DNA of 64,000 nt from NCBI GenBank assembly GCA_965656085.1, contig CBFHJA010000015.1, positions 28,395 through 92,394 on the forward strand, read 5' to 3'. Positions 9,041 to 18,139 of this stretch are shown piece by piece (positions within the stretch are counted from its first letter, which is position 1; the number at the start of each line of letters is the position of its first letter). A program made the translations under genes and the position numbers. Origin of the DNA: Aliishimia sp965656085. Lineage in GTDB: Bacteria > Pseudomonadota > Alphaproteobacteria > Rhodobacterales > Rhodobacteraceae. Below the pieces are notes generated by a model, which saw nothing but the letters and a program-made list of their open reading frames with translations, was not told where the DNA came from and did not search any database.

Positions 9041-10525
9041 TCACAGCTTGATCCAAGCTGTCTTCAAATCGAGATATTTGTCAAACGCGTGCAGGGACTT
9101 GTCATGCCCGTTGCCCGATTGCTTGACGCCGCCCAAGGGCACGGTCATGTCCGACCCGCCATAGGTGTTCACATGCACGACCCCGGCCTTGATCGCCGCG
9201 ACCATCCGGTGCGCGCGGCTCAGGTCCGAGGTCCAGACGGCGGCGGCCAGCCCGTACTCGGTGCCGTTCGCCAGCGCCACGGCTTCCGCTTCGGTGTCGA
9301 AGGCCTGCACCGCAAGCACCGGCCCGAACACCTCCTCGCGCACGATGCGATCTTGGGGCGCGCAGTCTGCCACGATGGTCGGCGCCATGTAGAACCCGCC
9401 GGTCTCCTCCAGAATACGCCCGCCGCCGGTGACGATCTGACGCCCCGCCGCGCGCGCTTCCTCCACAAAGCCCAAACACCGCGCAAGCTGCGCCTCGGAA
9501 TTGATCGCCCCCGCCGCCGTGGCCGGATCCAGCGGATCGCCCACGACCATGGCTTCCGCATGGGCCTTCAAACGCGCCACGAAATCGTCGTGAATGGACC
9601 GCTCCACCAAGAGCCGCGATCCCGCGATGCAGACCTGCCCCGAATTGCGGAAAATCCCCGCCGCCGAGACCTTCGCGGCCTCCTCCAGATCGGGCGCGTC
9701 GGCAAAGACCATGTTCGGGGACTTGCCGCCAAGCTCCAGATAGACCCGCTTCAGGTTGCTCCGCGCCGCCGCTTCCAGCAGCTTCCGCCCGGTTCCGCCG
9801 GAGCCGGTGAACACCAACACGTCCACATCCATACTCTCGGCGATGGCGCCCCCGACAACCGGCCCCTCGCCGGTCACCACGTTCAGCACGCCCGCAGGCA
9901 GTCCGGCTTCATGGGCCAACTCCGCAATCCGCAGCAGGGTGAGCGAGGCGGTCTCGGCGGGCTTGAGCACCACCGAGCAGCCCGCCGCCAAGGCCGGCCC
10001 CAGCTTCCAAGCGCCAATCATCAAAGGGAAATTCCACGGCACAATCGCCCCGACAACCCCAACGGGCTCCCGGTGCACCAGCCCCAGCGCGCCCGGCGCG
10101 GTGGGCGCGATCTCACCGCTGATCTTGTCGATGGCCTCGGCATAGAAGCGGATCGTCTGCACGGCGGACAGGGGCTCGGCCTTCAGCGCCATGCCGATCT
10201 CGGTGCCGTTGTCGCGCACGCCCAGAACCGCGAGCGCCTCGGCCTCGCGCTCGATCAGATCGGCCCATTTCAGCAGCACCGCCTTGCGCGCCGCCGGCGC
10301 GAGTCCGGCCCAGATCCCAGCCTCGAAACTGGCGCGCGCGGCTGCGATGGCGGCTTCGGCATCAGCGCTGGTGCCGCGCGCCAGTGTCGTCAGACGCGTG
10401 CCGTCGATGGGCGACAGGACGTCCATCCTCTCGCCACCGGAGGCGGGCACGTGTTGCCCGCCGATCCAGTGCTGCCTGTCTTGCACGGGCGCGGCCCGCA
10501 AGGTGTTGATCGTTGCTTGGTTCAT
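9041..10525 (-). CDS. NAD(P)+-dependent aldehyde dehydrogenase
   Basis: A 494-residue ALDH-superfamily enzyme oxidising an aldehyde to the acid. Seen are the cofactor and catalytic region ending in VYLELGGKSPN (general base Glu), the nucleophile in FRNSGQVCIAGSR, the EEVFGPVLAV segment and the C-terminal PLGGVKQSGNG. It resembles the betaine-aldehyde and gamma-glutamyl-aminoaldehyde dehydrogenases, the PuuC-like group, more than semialdehyde dehydrogenases of central metabolism. GGAGG lies 8-12 bases before the ATG. A 17-bp operator-like motif overlaps the start codon, and its twin precedes tctC, so the divergent units probably share one regulator. Confidence 0.92.
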   Translation of the reverse strand: MNQATINTLRAAPVQDRQHWIGGQHVPASGGERMDVLSPIDGTRLTTLARGTSADAEAAIAAARASFEAGIWAGLAPAARKAVLLKWADLIEREAEALAVLGVRDNGTEIGMALKAEPLSAVQTIRFYAEAIDKISGEIAPTAPGALGLVHREPVGVVGAIVPWNFPLMIGAWKLGPALAAGCSVVLKPAETASLTLLRIAELAHEAGLPAGVLNVVTGEGPVVGGAIAESMDVDVLVFTGSGGTGRKLLEAAARSNLKRVYLELGGKSPNMVFADAPDLEEAAKVSAAGIFRNSGQVCIAGSRLLVERSIHDDFVARLKAHAEAMVVGDPLDPATAAGAINSEAQLARCLGFVEEARAAGRQIVTGGGRILEETGGFYMAPTIVADCAPQDRIVREEVFGPVLAVQAFDTEAEAVALANGTEYGLAAAVWTSDLSRAHRMVAAIKAGVVHVNTYGGSDMTVPLGGVKQSGNGHDKSLHAFDKYLDLKTAWIKL

Positions 10526-10535
10526 TATTCAAACC
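10519..10535 (-). promoter_or_regulatory. Operator-like motif, copy 1, over the aldehyde dehydrogenase start
   Basis: Read on the minus strand this is GGTTTGAATAATGAACC, with GGTT and AACC ends in inverted orientation. Fourteen of 17 bases match the copy at 10715-10731. It spans the ATG of the aldehyde dehydrogenase gene and would cover the start codon if bound. Confidence 0.5.
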
Positions 10536-10714
10536 TCCGGTTCAAAAATTAGCCTGCCCGACTCACACCCCGCCTGTCAATCCGCGCCGCCTCTTTCCCG
10601 TTCACTTAGCCCAAAAACTCCGGGGTGAGCGCGCAGGGCGAGGGGCAGCGCCCCTGACGGCCCAAAAACCATTTGACACGACTCGACAGCCCGCACAGAC
10701 TATTTGATACCAAT

Positions 10715-10731
10715 GGTTCAAATAATAAACC
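10715..10731 (+). promoter_or_regulatory. Operator-like motif, copy 2, upstream of tctC
   Basis: GGTTCAAATAATAAACC lies 32 bases before the tctC ATG. It follows a possible -35 TTGACA (10673-10678) and overlaps an imperfect palindrome TTTGATACC-AAT-GGTTCAAA (10703-10722). It matches copy 1 in 14 of 17 positions. The IclR-family gene at 17360 is the obvious candidate regulator, but this is inference. Confidence 0.5.
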
Positions 10732-10762
10732 AACTTGATCACCGAAGACACAGGGAGTCCTC

Positions 10763-11698
10763 ATGAAATACCTCGCCCCCACAGCCGCCGCGCTGACCCT
10801 CGCCCTCGGCAGCGCCGCGCTCGCCGAGTATCCCGAACAGCCCGTCACCTTCATCGTGCCATGGCCTCCGGGCGATCTCGAAGACGTGCTCACACGCATG
10901 ATCGCCGAGGACTTTCAGGCAGAATATGGCGTGCCTGCGGCCGTGCTGAACCGCCCCGGCGGCGGCGGCGGCCCCTTCCCCGGCGCCATCGACGTGGCCA
11001 CCGCGGAACCCGACGGCTACACCATCGGCTCCTTCGTGCCCGCCGTGCCGCTGATCGGCCACGAGATCGACATTCCCGAACTGGCACCTGAGAAATTCGA
11101 TCCCATCGGCATCTTCCTCACCTACCCCTTCGTGATCGCCACGTCCGGAAACGCGCCTTATTCCAACATGGACGAACTCGCGGCGTATGCCAAAGAGAAC
11201 GACGTGTTCCTCGGCCATTTCGGCGACGTGCTGACACCGACCGCCGTGACCAAGGCGCTGTCGGCCAAGATGGGCTTTAGCTTCTCCGGCGACGCGGCCT
11301 TTGACGCGCTCGACTGCAACACGCTGGCCTCCGGCGACGCGGATGTGATCAACACGACGCTGCAACTGATCCTGCCCTGCCTTGATGATGTAAACGTGCT
11401 GGTCTCGATCACCGGCGAGCGCATCTCCAAGGTGCCGGACACGCCTGCGATTGGCGAAGTGGACGCGAGCCTCGACATCTCGCTCTGGAACGGGCTCTTC
11501 GTTCTGAAAGACACCCCCGCCGATGTGCGCGAGAAAATCGCCGCCGTCGCCCAGAAAACCGTGATGAGCGACCGCGCGCAGGCGGTGGCCGCCGAGACCG
11601 GCGCGCTGGTCTACTGGGAAGACGCGGAGGCCTCCGCCGCGATCATCGCCAAGGACAAGGAAACCCTCGGCACGATCTCCGAAGCGCTCGGCCAATAA
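10763..11698 (+). CDS. tctC: Tripartite tricarboxylate transporter substrate-binding protein (TctC/Bug family)
   Basis: The periplasmic receptor of a TTT carboxylate importer, 311 residues. It has a clear signal peptide (MKYLAPTAAALTLALGSAALAEYP, cleavage near ALA-E) followed by PVTFIVPWPPGD, the usual Bug-family opening, and the NRPGGGGG loop that contacts the ligand carboxylate. GGGAG lies 5 bases before ATG. It is followed by tctB and tctA, so the importer is complete. The ligand is unknown; the surrounding amine and amino-acid enzymes suggest a substrate with a carboxylate and an amine. Confidence 0.9.
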   Translation: MKYLAPTAAALTLALGSAALAEYPEQPVTFIVPWPPGDLEDVLTRMIAEDFQAEYGVPAAVLNRPGGGGGPFPGAIDVATAEPDGYTIGSFVPAVPLIGHEIDIPELAPEKFDPIGIFLTYPFVIATSGNAPYSNMDELAAYAKENDVFLGHFGDVLTPTAVTKALSAKMGFSFSGDAAFDALDCNTLASGDADVINTTLQLILPCLDDVNVLVSITGERISKVPDTPAIGEVDASLDISLWNGLFVLKDTPADVREKIAAVAQKTVMSDRAQAVAAETGALVYWEDAEASAAIIAKDKETLGTISEALGQ

Positions 11699-11749
11699 AT
11701 CCATCCGGCGGGGGTGCCGCGCGCAGCCCCGCCATTTCAGGACGCGATC

Positions 11750-12283
11750 ATGGACAGCCAGACCGACATGCAGACCCGCACGCGGAGCGCCGGACAGGTG
11801 ATCTTCGTGGTCGCGGCCGTGGCGGCGGTGCTGATCCTGATCGCCGCCCTGCCCTCTCAGACCGTCTGGTCCGACAGGGCGCGCAATGTCGCAAGCCAGC
11901 CCCGGTTCTGGCCCGCCACCGCGCTCATCATCATGCTGCTGGGCTTCGGGGTCCACCTGCTGCGCATGAAACGCCGTCGCAGCAATGCGCTTGACTGGAT
12001 CGAAGCGCGGCGCTGGCTCGAGCCGCTCGAATACCTGATCTGGTTCATGGCTTACGTCTTCGCGGTTCCGGTGCTGGGCTTTCTGCCCATGTCGCTGCTC
12101 TTCGCGCTCGCCCTGACCTACCGCCTCGGCTACCGCACCCGTCTGGGCCTCGGCCTTGCCGCCCTCTTCGCCGTCTCGATGGTGGTCCTCTTCAAGGGCC
12201 TGTTGGGCGTCAACATCCCCGGCGCAGCGATTTATCAATACCTCCCCGGCGCCCTGCGCAGCTTCGCATTGATCTATCTCTGA
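11750..12283 (+). CDS. tctB: Tripartite tricarboxylate transporter small membrane subunit TctB
   Basis: The small integral membrane subunit of the TTT importer, 177 residues. Four hydrophobic segments can be seen: VIFVVAAVAAVLILIAAL, ATALIIMLLGFGVHLL, LIWFMAYVFAVPVLGFLPM and the pair GLAALFAVSMVVLFKGLLGV. AGGA at 11739-11742 sits 7 bases before ATG 11750, which is why I prefer it to an ATG 36 bases upstream. It is 52 bases after tctC. A long structured gap separates it from tctA. Confidence 0.88.
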   Translation: MDSQTDMQTRTRSAGQVIFVVAAVAAVLILIAALPSQTVWSDRARNVASQPRFWPATALIIMLLGFGVHLLRMKRRRSNALDWIEARRWLEPLEYLIWFMAYVFAVPVLGFLPMSLLFALALTYRLGYRTRLGLGLAALFAVSMVVLFKGLLGVNIPGAAIYQYLPGALRSFALIYL

Positions 12284-12324
12284 TGCGCATAGTTCAGTCC
12301 CTAGATCCCCGGCGCGCCAGCGCC

Positions 12325-12400
12325 ATGCCCGGCCGCCCCGTCGCACCGAAGGTGCGCCTTTCAATTGAGTCGGCACGCCTTTGGCGTGACGGGCGGGCAT
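12325..12400 (+). other. Three-way-junction-like structured element between tctB and tctA
   Basis: An outer stem pairs ATGCCCG (12325-12331) with CGGGCAT (12394-12400) and continues CCCGTC (12337-12342) with GACGGG (12388-12393). Two perfect hairpins lie inside: CGCACC-GAA-GGTGCG (12342-12356) and CACGCC-TTT-GGCGTG (12374-12388). The 241-base gap has no convincing gene, although a weak 83-codon frame crosses it. It could be a repetitive palindromic element, a processing site or a structured RNA that sets the tctA level. Confidence 0.5.
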
Positions 12401-12524
12401 TCGTCGATCCGCTGGCAGCACGCGCGGCGTCGATGCTTTGCAGAATGACCGCTCGTGCTTGTGGAGACCCGATGCCCACCCGCGGCCGTGCATGGCGCTG
12501 GCGGCCTACCGTCTGGAACGCCCC

Positions 12525-14129
12525 ATGGACCTGATCTTTGAGGCCCTCACCATCCTCTCCCGCTGGGACGTCATCCTCGCGCTCTTCGTCGGGGCCATTG
12601 GCGGCGTCGCCATCGGCGCGATCCCCGGCGTCGGCCCCGCCGTGGCCATCGCGATCCTGCTGCCCGCGACCTTCTCCATGGATCCCATCGTCGGCCTGAC
12701 GCTGCTGCTCGGCATCTACGGCTCATCCATGTATGGCGGCGCGATCCCGGCGATCCTGATCAACACCCCCGGCACCGCCGTCAACGCGCTCACCACCTAT
12801 GACGGCTTTCCCATGACGGCCCGGGGCGAGGGCCGCCGCGCGCTCTCGCTGGCCTACTCCGCGAGCTTCATCGGCGGCATTGTCTCGGTCCTCTGCCTGA
12901 TCTTCCTCGCCCCGGTTCTGGCCAAGATCGCCCCGATGTTCGGCTCCCGCGAGATCTTCCTCGCGGCTTTCCTCGGCATCCTCCTTGTTGTGGTCGCCCA
13001 CCGCGGCCAGATGCTCATCGCCGCCGCCCTTGCGGGCTTCGGCATCCTGCTGAACACGGTCGGGCTTGAGCCGGCGGCCTATACCCAACGCTTCACCTTC
13101 GGCCAATCGTGGCTGTCCTCGGGCTTCAACCTCATCGTCGTGGTGCTCGGCCTCTTCGCCCTCTCGCAAGCCTTCCTGCTGCTGACCATGGACGACGAGA
13201 AAATCCGCCTGCCCCGCGCCCGCGGCTCGCTCTTTCAAGGCTTCCGAGAATTGCTCCGCCACCCGCGCGTCACCGCTGTCTCGGCGGGCTTCGGCGTGGT
13301 GATGGGCATGGTCCCCGGCGTTGGCGAATTCACCGCGCAGTTCATGTCCTATACCTCCGCGCGCAAGCTCTCCAAGACCCCCGAGGCGTTCGGCCAAGGC
13401 GCCTCCGAGGGGCTGATCGCCTCCGAGACGGCCAACAACTCGGTGCCCGCCGCCGCAATGATCCCCCTGCTCGCGCTCGGCATCCCCGGCGAGGCGCTCA
13501 CCGCGATGATGCTCTCGGTGTTCTACGTCCACAACGTCGTCCCCGGCCCGGGCCTGTTCCAGAACGACATGGATTTCGTCGTCGCCCTCTACATCGCGCT
13601 GCTGATCCTCAACGTGATCGTCGTCGGCTTCCTGCTGGTCTCCACGGGCTGGCTGGTGCACCTGACCCGCATCCCGAACCGCTTTCTGGGCATGTGCATC
13701 CTCTTGCTGTCCTTCGTGGGCGTCTACTCGATCCGCAACTCGGCCACTGATTGCATCGTGGCGGGCGTGTTCGGCTTGCTGGGCTTCGTGCTCAAACGCC
13801 TCAACATGCCCATTGTCCCGATCGTCCTTGGCATGGTGTTGGGCGGCATCATGGAGGTCAAACTGCGCACCTCCATGGCCCGCGTGCGCACCCCGTGGGA
13901 ATTCATCGAGCGCCCCATCGCCTTCCTGCTGTTCTGCGTGATCGTGATCATCCTGACCTCGACGCTCTGGCGCACGTGGCGGGGCTGGACAAAGACCGAC
14001 CGCCGCAGCCCGCAAAGGAAGGCGTCCAATGCCTTCGCCCGCCGCCTCTATGGCCGCTCCAGCCGCCATGTCGAAGACAAACTGAAACACCAACGCCGGA
14101 GACGCCGCTATGACCATCTGGGTTCCTGA
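12525..14129 (+). CDS. tctA: Tripartite tricarboxylate transporter large permease TctA
   Basis: The large channel subunit, 534 residues with about a dozen hydrophobic segments. Family signatures are GAIPGVGPAVAIAILLP near the N-terminus, LLGIYGSSMYGGAIPAIL-type sequence with the INTPGTA loop, and in the second half GMVPGVGEFTAQF with ASETANNSVPAAAMIPLLALGIPG. ATG 12525 begins MDLIFEAL as in other TctA proteins; an upstream ATG at 12438 would add a Cys/Arg-rich leader lying in the structured gap. The C-terminus is very basic and overlaps the P450 start by 20 bases, so the two are coupled. Confidence 0.93.
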   Translation: MDLIFEALTILSRWDVILALFVGAIGGVAIGAIPGVGPAVAIAILLPATFSMDPIVGLTLLLGIYGSSMYGGAIPAILINTPGTAVNALTTYDGFPMTARGEGRRALSLAYSASFIGGIVSVLCLIFLAPVLAKIAPMFGSREIFLAAFLGILLVVVAHRGQMLIAAALAGFGILLNTVGLEPAAYTQRFTFGQSWLSSGFNLIVVVLGLFALSQAFLLLTMDDEKIRLPRARGSLFQGFRELLRHPRVTAVSAGFGVVMGMVPGVGEFTAQFMSYTSARKLSKTPEAFGQGASEGLIASETANNSVPAAAMIPLLALGIPGEALTAMMLSVFYVHNVVPGPGLFQNDMDFVVALYIALLILNVIVVGFLLVSTGWLVHLTRIPNRFLGMCILLLSFVGVYSIRNSATDCIVAGVFGLLGFVLKRLNMPIVPIVLGMVLGGIMEVKLRTSMARVRTPWEFIERPIAFLLFCVIVIILTSTLWRTWRGWTKTDRRSPQRKASNAFARRLYGRSSRHVEDKLKHQRRRRRYDHLGS

Positions 14130-15366
14130 AGATGACGGCCATGCCGATCTGGGCAGCCATGACAGCTTCGCCCATGGCGCGCCCTACAACACCTTCGCGC
14201 GCCTGCGCCGGACCGACCCCTGCGCGTGGTCCGAATTCGAGGGCGGCAAGGGCTACTGGTCGATCACCCGCCACGCCGACATCGTGGAGATGATCAAGGA
14301 CACCGAGACCTTCTCCTCGGCGCGCGGCATCCGCATGGAGGACCAGACCTACGAGGAATACATGGCCCGCCGCACCTTTCAGGAGACCGACGGCACCGAG
14401 CACCGCAAGGTCCGCATGAAGGTCGCCAAGGCCTTCTCCGCCCCGGTCATCAAAGGTTTCGAGGGCCAGATCCGCGACCTCTGCGGCCCGATCCTCGACC
14501 GCGCGCTGGAGATGGGCAGCTTCGACGCCACCCGCGAAATCGCCCGCGAATTGCCGATGCGGATGCTCGGCCAGATCCTCGGCGTGCCGGACGAGGACTT
14601 GCCGTGGCTGGTGGACAAGGGCGACGCGCTGATGGCGAACTCGGACCCCGATTTCACCGACCACGTCGTCGACCAGATGGACACCGACGCCTACCGCCTG
14701 ATGCCCTTCAACTCCCCGGCAGGCGCGGAGCTTTACACCTACGCCAAGGACCTGATGGACCGCAAAAACGCGGCAGGTGACACCTCCGGCATCCTGCACA
14801 TGATCCTGCAACCTGACGAGAATGGCGAGACAATCTCCGACACGGAATTCCGCAATTTCTTCTGCCTGCTGGTCGCAGCCGGAAACGACACCACCCGCTA
14901 TTCCATCGCCGCAGGCGTGCAGGCCCTCGCCCGCCAACCGGACCTCTTGCCGCTGCTGAAAGAGGGCGAGGTTTGGGACAAGATGGCCGACGAGATCGTC
15001 CGCTGGGCCTCCCCCGCCACCTATTTCCGCCGCACCGCAATGCGCGACGTCGAAGTCCACGGCAAAGAGATCAGGGAAGGCGACAAGGTGCTCTACTGGT
15101 TCGCCTCCGCCAATCGCGACGAGGAGATGTTCCCGGACCCCTACCGGCTCGATCTTGCGCGCAAACCCAACCGCCAGCTTGGCTGGGGACAGGGCGGCCC
15201 GCATGTCTGCCTTGGCATGTTCCTTGCCCGGCTCGAAGTCCGGGTCCTCTTCGAGGAACTGGTCGCGCGCATCAAATCCGTTGAACCCTCCGGCGACGAG
15301 GCTTTCGTGCGCTCCAATTTCGTGAACGGGATCAAGCGCTTGCCCGTCACCGTCACGCTGAACTGA
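14110..15366 (+). CDS. Cytochrome P450 monooxygenase
   Basis: A soluble bacterial P450, 418 residues. Motifs seen are the I-helix AAGNDTTR (oxygen activation), the K-helix ExxR in DEIVRW, and the haem ligand loop GWGQGGPHVCLGMFLAR with the axial Cys. GGAG lies about 8 bases before ATG. It starts inside the end of tctA and is followed 10 bases later by a glutamine-synthetase-like gene. No ferredoxin or ferredoxin reductase gene is in the window, so the electron donor must be encoded elsewhere. P450s beside GS-like genes are known from mycobacterial cyclic-amine degradation (pip-type), which suggests amine N-dealkylation or ring opening as the role; this is inference. Confidence 0.93.
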   Translation: MTIWVPEDDGHADLGSHDSFAHGAPYNTFARLRRTDPCAWSEFEGGKGYWSITRHADIVEMIKDTETFSSARGIRMEDQTYEEYMARRTFQETDGTEHRKVRMKVAKAFSAPVIKGFEGQIRDLCGPILDRALEMGSFDATREIARELPMRMLGQILGVPDEDLPWLVDKGDALMANSDPDFTDHVVDQMDTDAYRLMPFNSPAGAELYTYAKDLMDRKNAAGDTSGILHMILQPDENGETISDTEFRNFFCLLVAAGNDTTRYSIAAGVQALARQPDLLPLLKEGEVWDKMADEIVRWASPATYFRRTAMRDVEVHGKEIREGDKVLYWFASANRDEEMFPDPYRLDLARKPNRQLGWGQGGPHVCLGMFLARLEVRVLFEELVARIKSVEPSGDEAFVRSNFVNGIKRLPVTVTLN

Positions 15367-15376
15367 GGACCCAACG

Positions 15377-16669
15377 ATGCCCGACCGCCTCCGCGCCCTC
15401 TTCATCGACCACCTGTCCATCCCTCGGGGGAAATACCTGCCCGCGAGCAAAATCGGTACCTCCGAGACTCGCTTCGCACGCGGCGTCTTCGGCACCCATT
15501 TCGACCGCGACCTGCTGCTCGACGCGCCCCATGCGATGATCCGCGAGGGCATCCCCGACATGGAACTGCGCTGGGACGCCGAGGACATCCGCGATGGCTG
15601 GGAGACGGCTACACAGATCGTTCTCGGCGATCTCTACGACCACGAGGGCGCGCCCTTGCCGCTCTGCCCGCGCGGCGCGCTCAAACGCGCGGTGGCGGAT
15701 TGGGACCGGCACGGGCTGACCCCGATGCTCGGGATCGAGCTTGAGGCCTACGCGATGGTGGGCGGCGAGGACGGGCGTCTGCACCCCTATGACGCGCCCG
15801 GCCACACGGTCTACGGCACCGGCCCCTTCGCCGACCCGATGCGCATCCTCGACCTGATCTGGCGCAAGGCCGACGAGCTTGGCTTCCGCATGGACATGCT
15901 CACCGGCGAATTCGACAGCCCGCAATTCGAATTCACCCTGACCTTCGACGAGGCGGTGAAGGCGGTGGACGACATCGTCCTCTTCCGCCAGTTGGCGCGC
16001 GAGATCGCGCTCGACCACGGCGTGATCCTGACCTTCCTGCCCAAACCCATCTCCGAGGCGGGCGGCTCGGGCATGCATATCAACTTCTCCTTCCGTGACG
16101 CGGGCGGCAGCAACGCGCTGGCCGACGGCCCCGAAGGCGGCCCCGACCACCTCAACGATCTCGCGCGCGGCTGCCTCGCCGGCCTCGTCCACCACCACAA
16201 GGCCCTTGCCGGTCTCCTCGCGCCTACCGCAGGCTCCTACCGCCGCCTGCAACCGGCGTCGCTCTCGGGCTACTGGCAGAACTGGGGCGGCGATCACCGG
16301 GGCGTGACGACGCGCGTCTCCGGCGAGGGCGGCGCAAAGGCCCGCCTTGAGCACCGCATGGCCGACGCCTCCGCCAACCCCTACACCGCCTGCGCCGCCG
16401 TCCTGCAAGCCGCCCGCCTCGGCTACGAGGCGGGGCTCCCCCTGCCCCCCATCGAGACCGGCGACGGCTTCGACACAACCGACACCAAACACGGCACCGC
16501 GGCAAACCTGCGCCAAGCGATCCGCGATCTGCAGGCCGACACGGCCCTCACCGCCGCCGTCGGGCAAGAGCTGGTCGAGAACCACGCCTTCATGAAGGAC
16601 CACGAGTTCCGCAAAACCCGCGATCTGGAACCCGACGCGCTCCTCGATTTCTACGTCTGGTTCATCTGA
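15377..16669 (+). CDS. Glutamine-synthetase-like gamma-glutamyl-amine ligase
   Basis: A GS-superfamily enzyme of 430 residues, expected to join glutamate to an amine using ATP. The GS active-site landmarks are present: IELEAY (metal Glu pair), GEFDSPQFEFTL, GSGMHINFSF (His region), SYRRLQP, the Arg segment WGGDHRG, and LEHRMADASANPYTA. It resembles PuuA- and FluG-type proteins more than GlnA because the adenylylation loop and the C-terminus differ. Flanked by a P450, a class I amidotransferase and an aminotransferase, it most likely activates an amine by gamma-glutamylation. The substrate is unknown. Confidence 0.88.
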   Translation: MPDRLRALFIDHLSIPRGKYLPASKIGTSETRFARGVFGTHFDRDLLLDAPHAMIREGIPDMELRWDAEDIRDGWETATQIVLGDLYDHEGAPLPLCPRGALKRAVADWDRHGLTPMLGIELEAYAMVGGEDGRLHPYDAPGHTVYGTGPFADPMRILDLIWRKADELGFRMDMLTGEFDSPQFEFTLTFDEAVKAVDDIVLFRQLAREIALDHGVILTFLPKPISEAGGSGMHINFSFRDAGGSNALADGPEGGPDHLNDLARGCLAGLVHHHKALAGLLAPTAGSYRRLQPASLSGYWQNWGGDHRGVTTRVSGEGGAKARLEHRMADASANPYTACAAVLQAARLGYEAGLPLPPIETGDGFDTTDTKHGTAANLRQAIRDLQADTALTAAVGQELVENHAFMKDHEFRKTRDLEPDALLDFYVWFI

Positions 16670-16670
16670 C

Positions 16671-17360
16671 ATGCGCCTCGCCACCCTCGTCACAAACACC
16701 GATGACAGCGATTTCGCAAAGGCCCGCCCCTTGGACGACGCGAAATTCGCCGCGATGATCCGCGCCGTGCGCCCGGGCTGGCAGGTGGACGCATACTGGG
16801 TGTGCCGCGATGAATTCCCCGAAGACCTGAGCGCCTATGACGGCGTGATGATCACCGGCAGCCCGGCCTCGGTCCACGACGGCGCCCCATGGATGGCCCG
16901 GCTTGAGGCCCTCATCCGCGACCTGATCGCCGGGGAAAAACCCCTCTTCGGCGCCTGCTTCGGCCACCAAGCCATCGCCAAGGCCCTCGGCGCGCCCGTC
17001 ACCCGCAACCCCGCAGGCTGGGCCCATGGCCGCATCCCCGTGACCGACCTCGCCACCGGCACGCATTTCTCCCTCTATGGCTCGCATATCGAACAGGTCG
17101 CCAGCCTGCCCGAGGGCGCGGCGCCGCTCTACGAGAGCCCCGGCACCCCGATCGCGGGCTTCGCCATCGGCACCCATGTGATGACCATCCAGCACCACCC
17201 CGAGATGACCCCGGAGTTCATCGCAGACCTCGTGGACCACCTCGCGGACTATGTCGGCCCCGAGGTGACTGCCGACGCCCGCGCCTCCCTCGCTGAGCCC
17301 GCAGATGGCGCGATTTTCGCCGAACAAATCGCCCGCTTCTTCGAACAAGGCGCGCGCTGA
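16671..17360 (+). CDS. Class I glutamine amidotransferase-like hydrolase
   Basis: A free-standing GATase1 domain of 229 residues, related to GuaA-type amidotransferases. The nucleophile elbow is GACFGHQ (Cys at about residue 96) and the catalytic His is in IQHHPEM near residue 178. It starts one base after the GS-like gene. In this setting it may cleave gamma-glutamyl intermediates, as PuuD does in putrescine catabolism, although the elbow sequence differs from the PuuD class. A glutaminase role for an unseen synthetase cannot be excluded. Confidence 0.83.
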   Translation: MRLATLVTNTDDSDFAKARPLDDAKFAAMIRAVRPGWQVDAYWVCRDEFPEDLSAYDGVMITGSPASVHDGAPWMARLEALIRDLIAGEKPLFGACFGHQAIAKALGAPVTRNPAGWAHGRIPVTDLATGTHFSLYGSHIEQVASLPEGAAPLYESPGTPIAGFAIGTHVMTIQHHPEMTPEFIADLVDHLADYVGPEVTADARASLAEPADGAIFAEQIARFFEQGAR

Positions 17361-18124
17361 TGGGCACGATCACCAAGGCGCTGGACCTGCTGTCCCTCTT
17401 CACCGCCGACCGCGCGGAGATCGGCCTTGGCGAATTCGTGCGCCTGACGGGCCGCGACAAGGCGACCCTGCACCGCCACCTGACCGAACTGCACCAGAAC
17501 GGTTTTCTCGAACAGCACGCCACGACGCGCGCCTACCGCCTTGGCCCCGCGATCCTGCGCCTCGCCGCGCTCCGCGAGACCTTGTTCCCGGTCCGCCGCC
17601 TGCTGCAGCCGCTGGTGCAAGAGCTGTCCCAAGCCACCGGCGAGTTGGCCCATGCCTCGCTCCTGCAAGGCGACGCGCTCTCCCCTGTCGCCCATGCCGA
17701 CCCGCATACCCACGGCATTCAGGTCCATTTCGACCCGTCCGAAATGCTGCCCATGCACGCGACCTCTTCGGGCCTCGCGGTGCTGGCCTTCCTGCCGGAC
17801 CGCGACCAGACCCGCATCCTGAACGCGCCCCTGAAGGCCCATACCTCCCGCACGATCACCGACCCCGGGCGCCTGCGCACCCAACTCGACCGGGCCCGCC
17901 AGACCGGCCTCGCCCGAGTCGAAAGCGGCTTTGACGAGGACGTGCACTCCATGGGCACGCCGCTCTTCGGCGAGGAAGGCCGCGTCATTGGCGCCTTGGC
18001 CATCGCTGTCCCGGCGGTCCGCGCAGGCGATGACCGCCTAGGCCAGATGGCCGCCGATCTGCACGCCATGGCCGATCGCGCCACCCGCTCTCTTGGGGGC
18101 ACCCGCCCCCGCTTTGACACCTGA
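17360..18124 (+). CDS. IclR-family transcriptional regulator
   Basis: A 254-residue regulator with an N-terminal winged helix (ITKALDLLSLFTADRAEIGLGEFVRL, then KATLHRHLTELHQNGFLEQH) and a C-terminal effector-binding GAF-like domain ending in FDEDVHSMGTPLFGEEGRVIGALAIAVP, which is typical of the family. Its ATG shares a base with the previous stop (TGATG), so it is expressed with the catabolic enzymes. It is the best candidate to bind the paired 17-bp motifs in the tctC/aldehyde dehydrogenase interval. Confidence 0.92.
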   Translation: MGTITKALDLLSLFTADRAEIGLGEFVRLTGRDKATLHRHLTELHQNGFLEQHATTRAYRLGPAILRLAALRETLFPVRRLLQPLVQELSQATGELAHASLLQGDALSPVAHADPHTHGIQVHFDPSEMLPMHATSSGLAVLAFLPDRDQTRILNAPLKAHTSRTITDPGRLRTQLDRARQTGLARVESGFDEDVHSMGTPLFGEEGRVIGALAIAVPAVRAGDDRLGQMAADLHAMADRATRSLGGTRPRFDT

Positions 18125-18139
18125 CGAAAGGGTCTCCCG

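Noticed and set aside
12283..12534. 83-codon frame between tctB and tctA
   Set aside because: It overlaps the structured element, has unusual composition and no ribosome-binding site.
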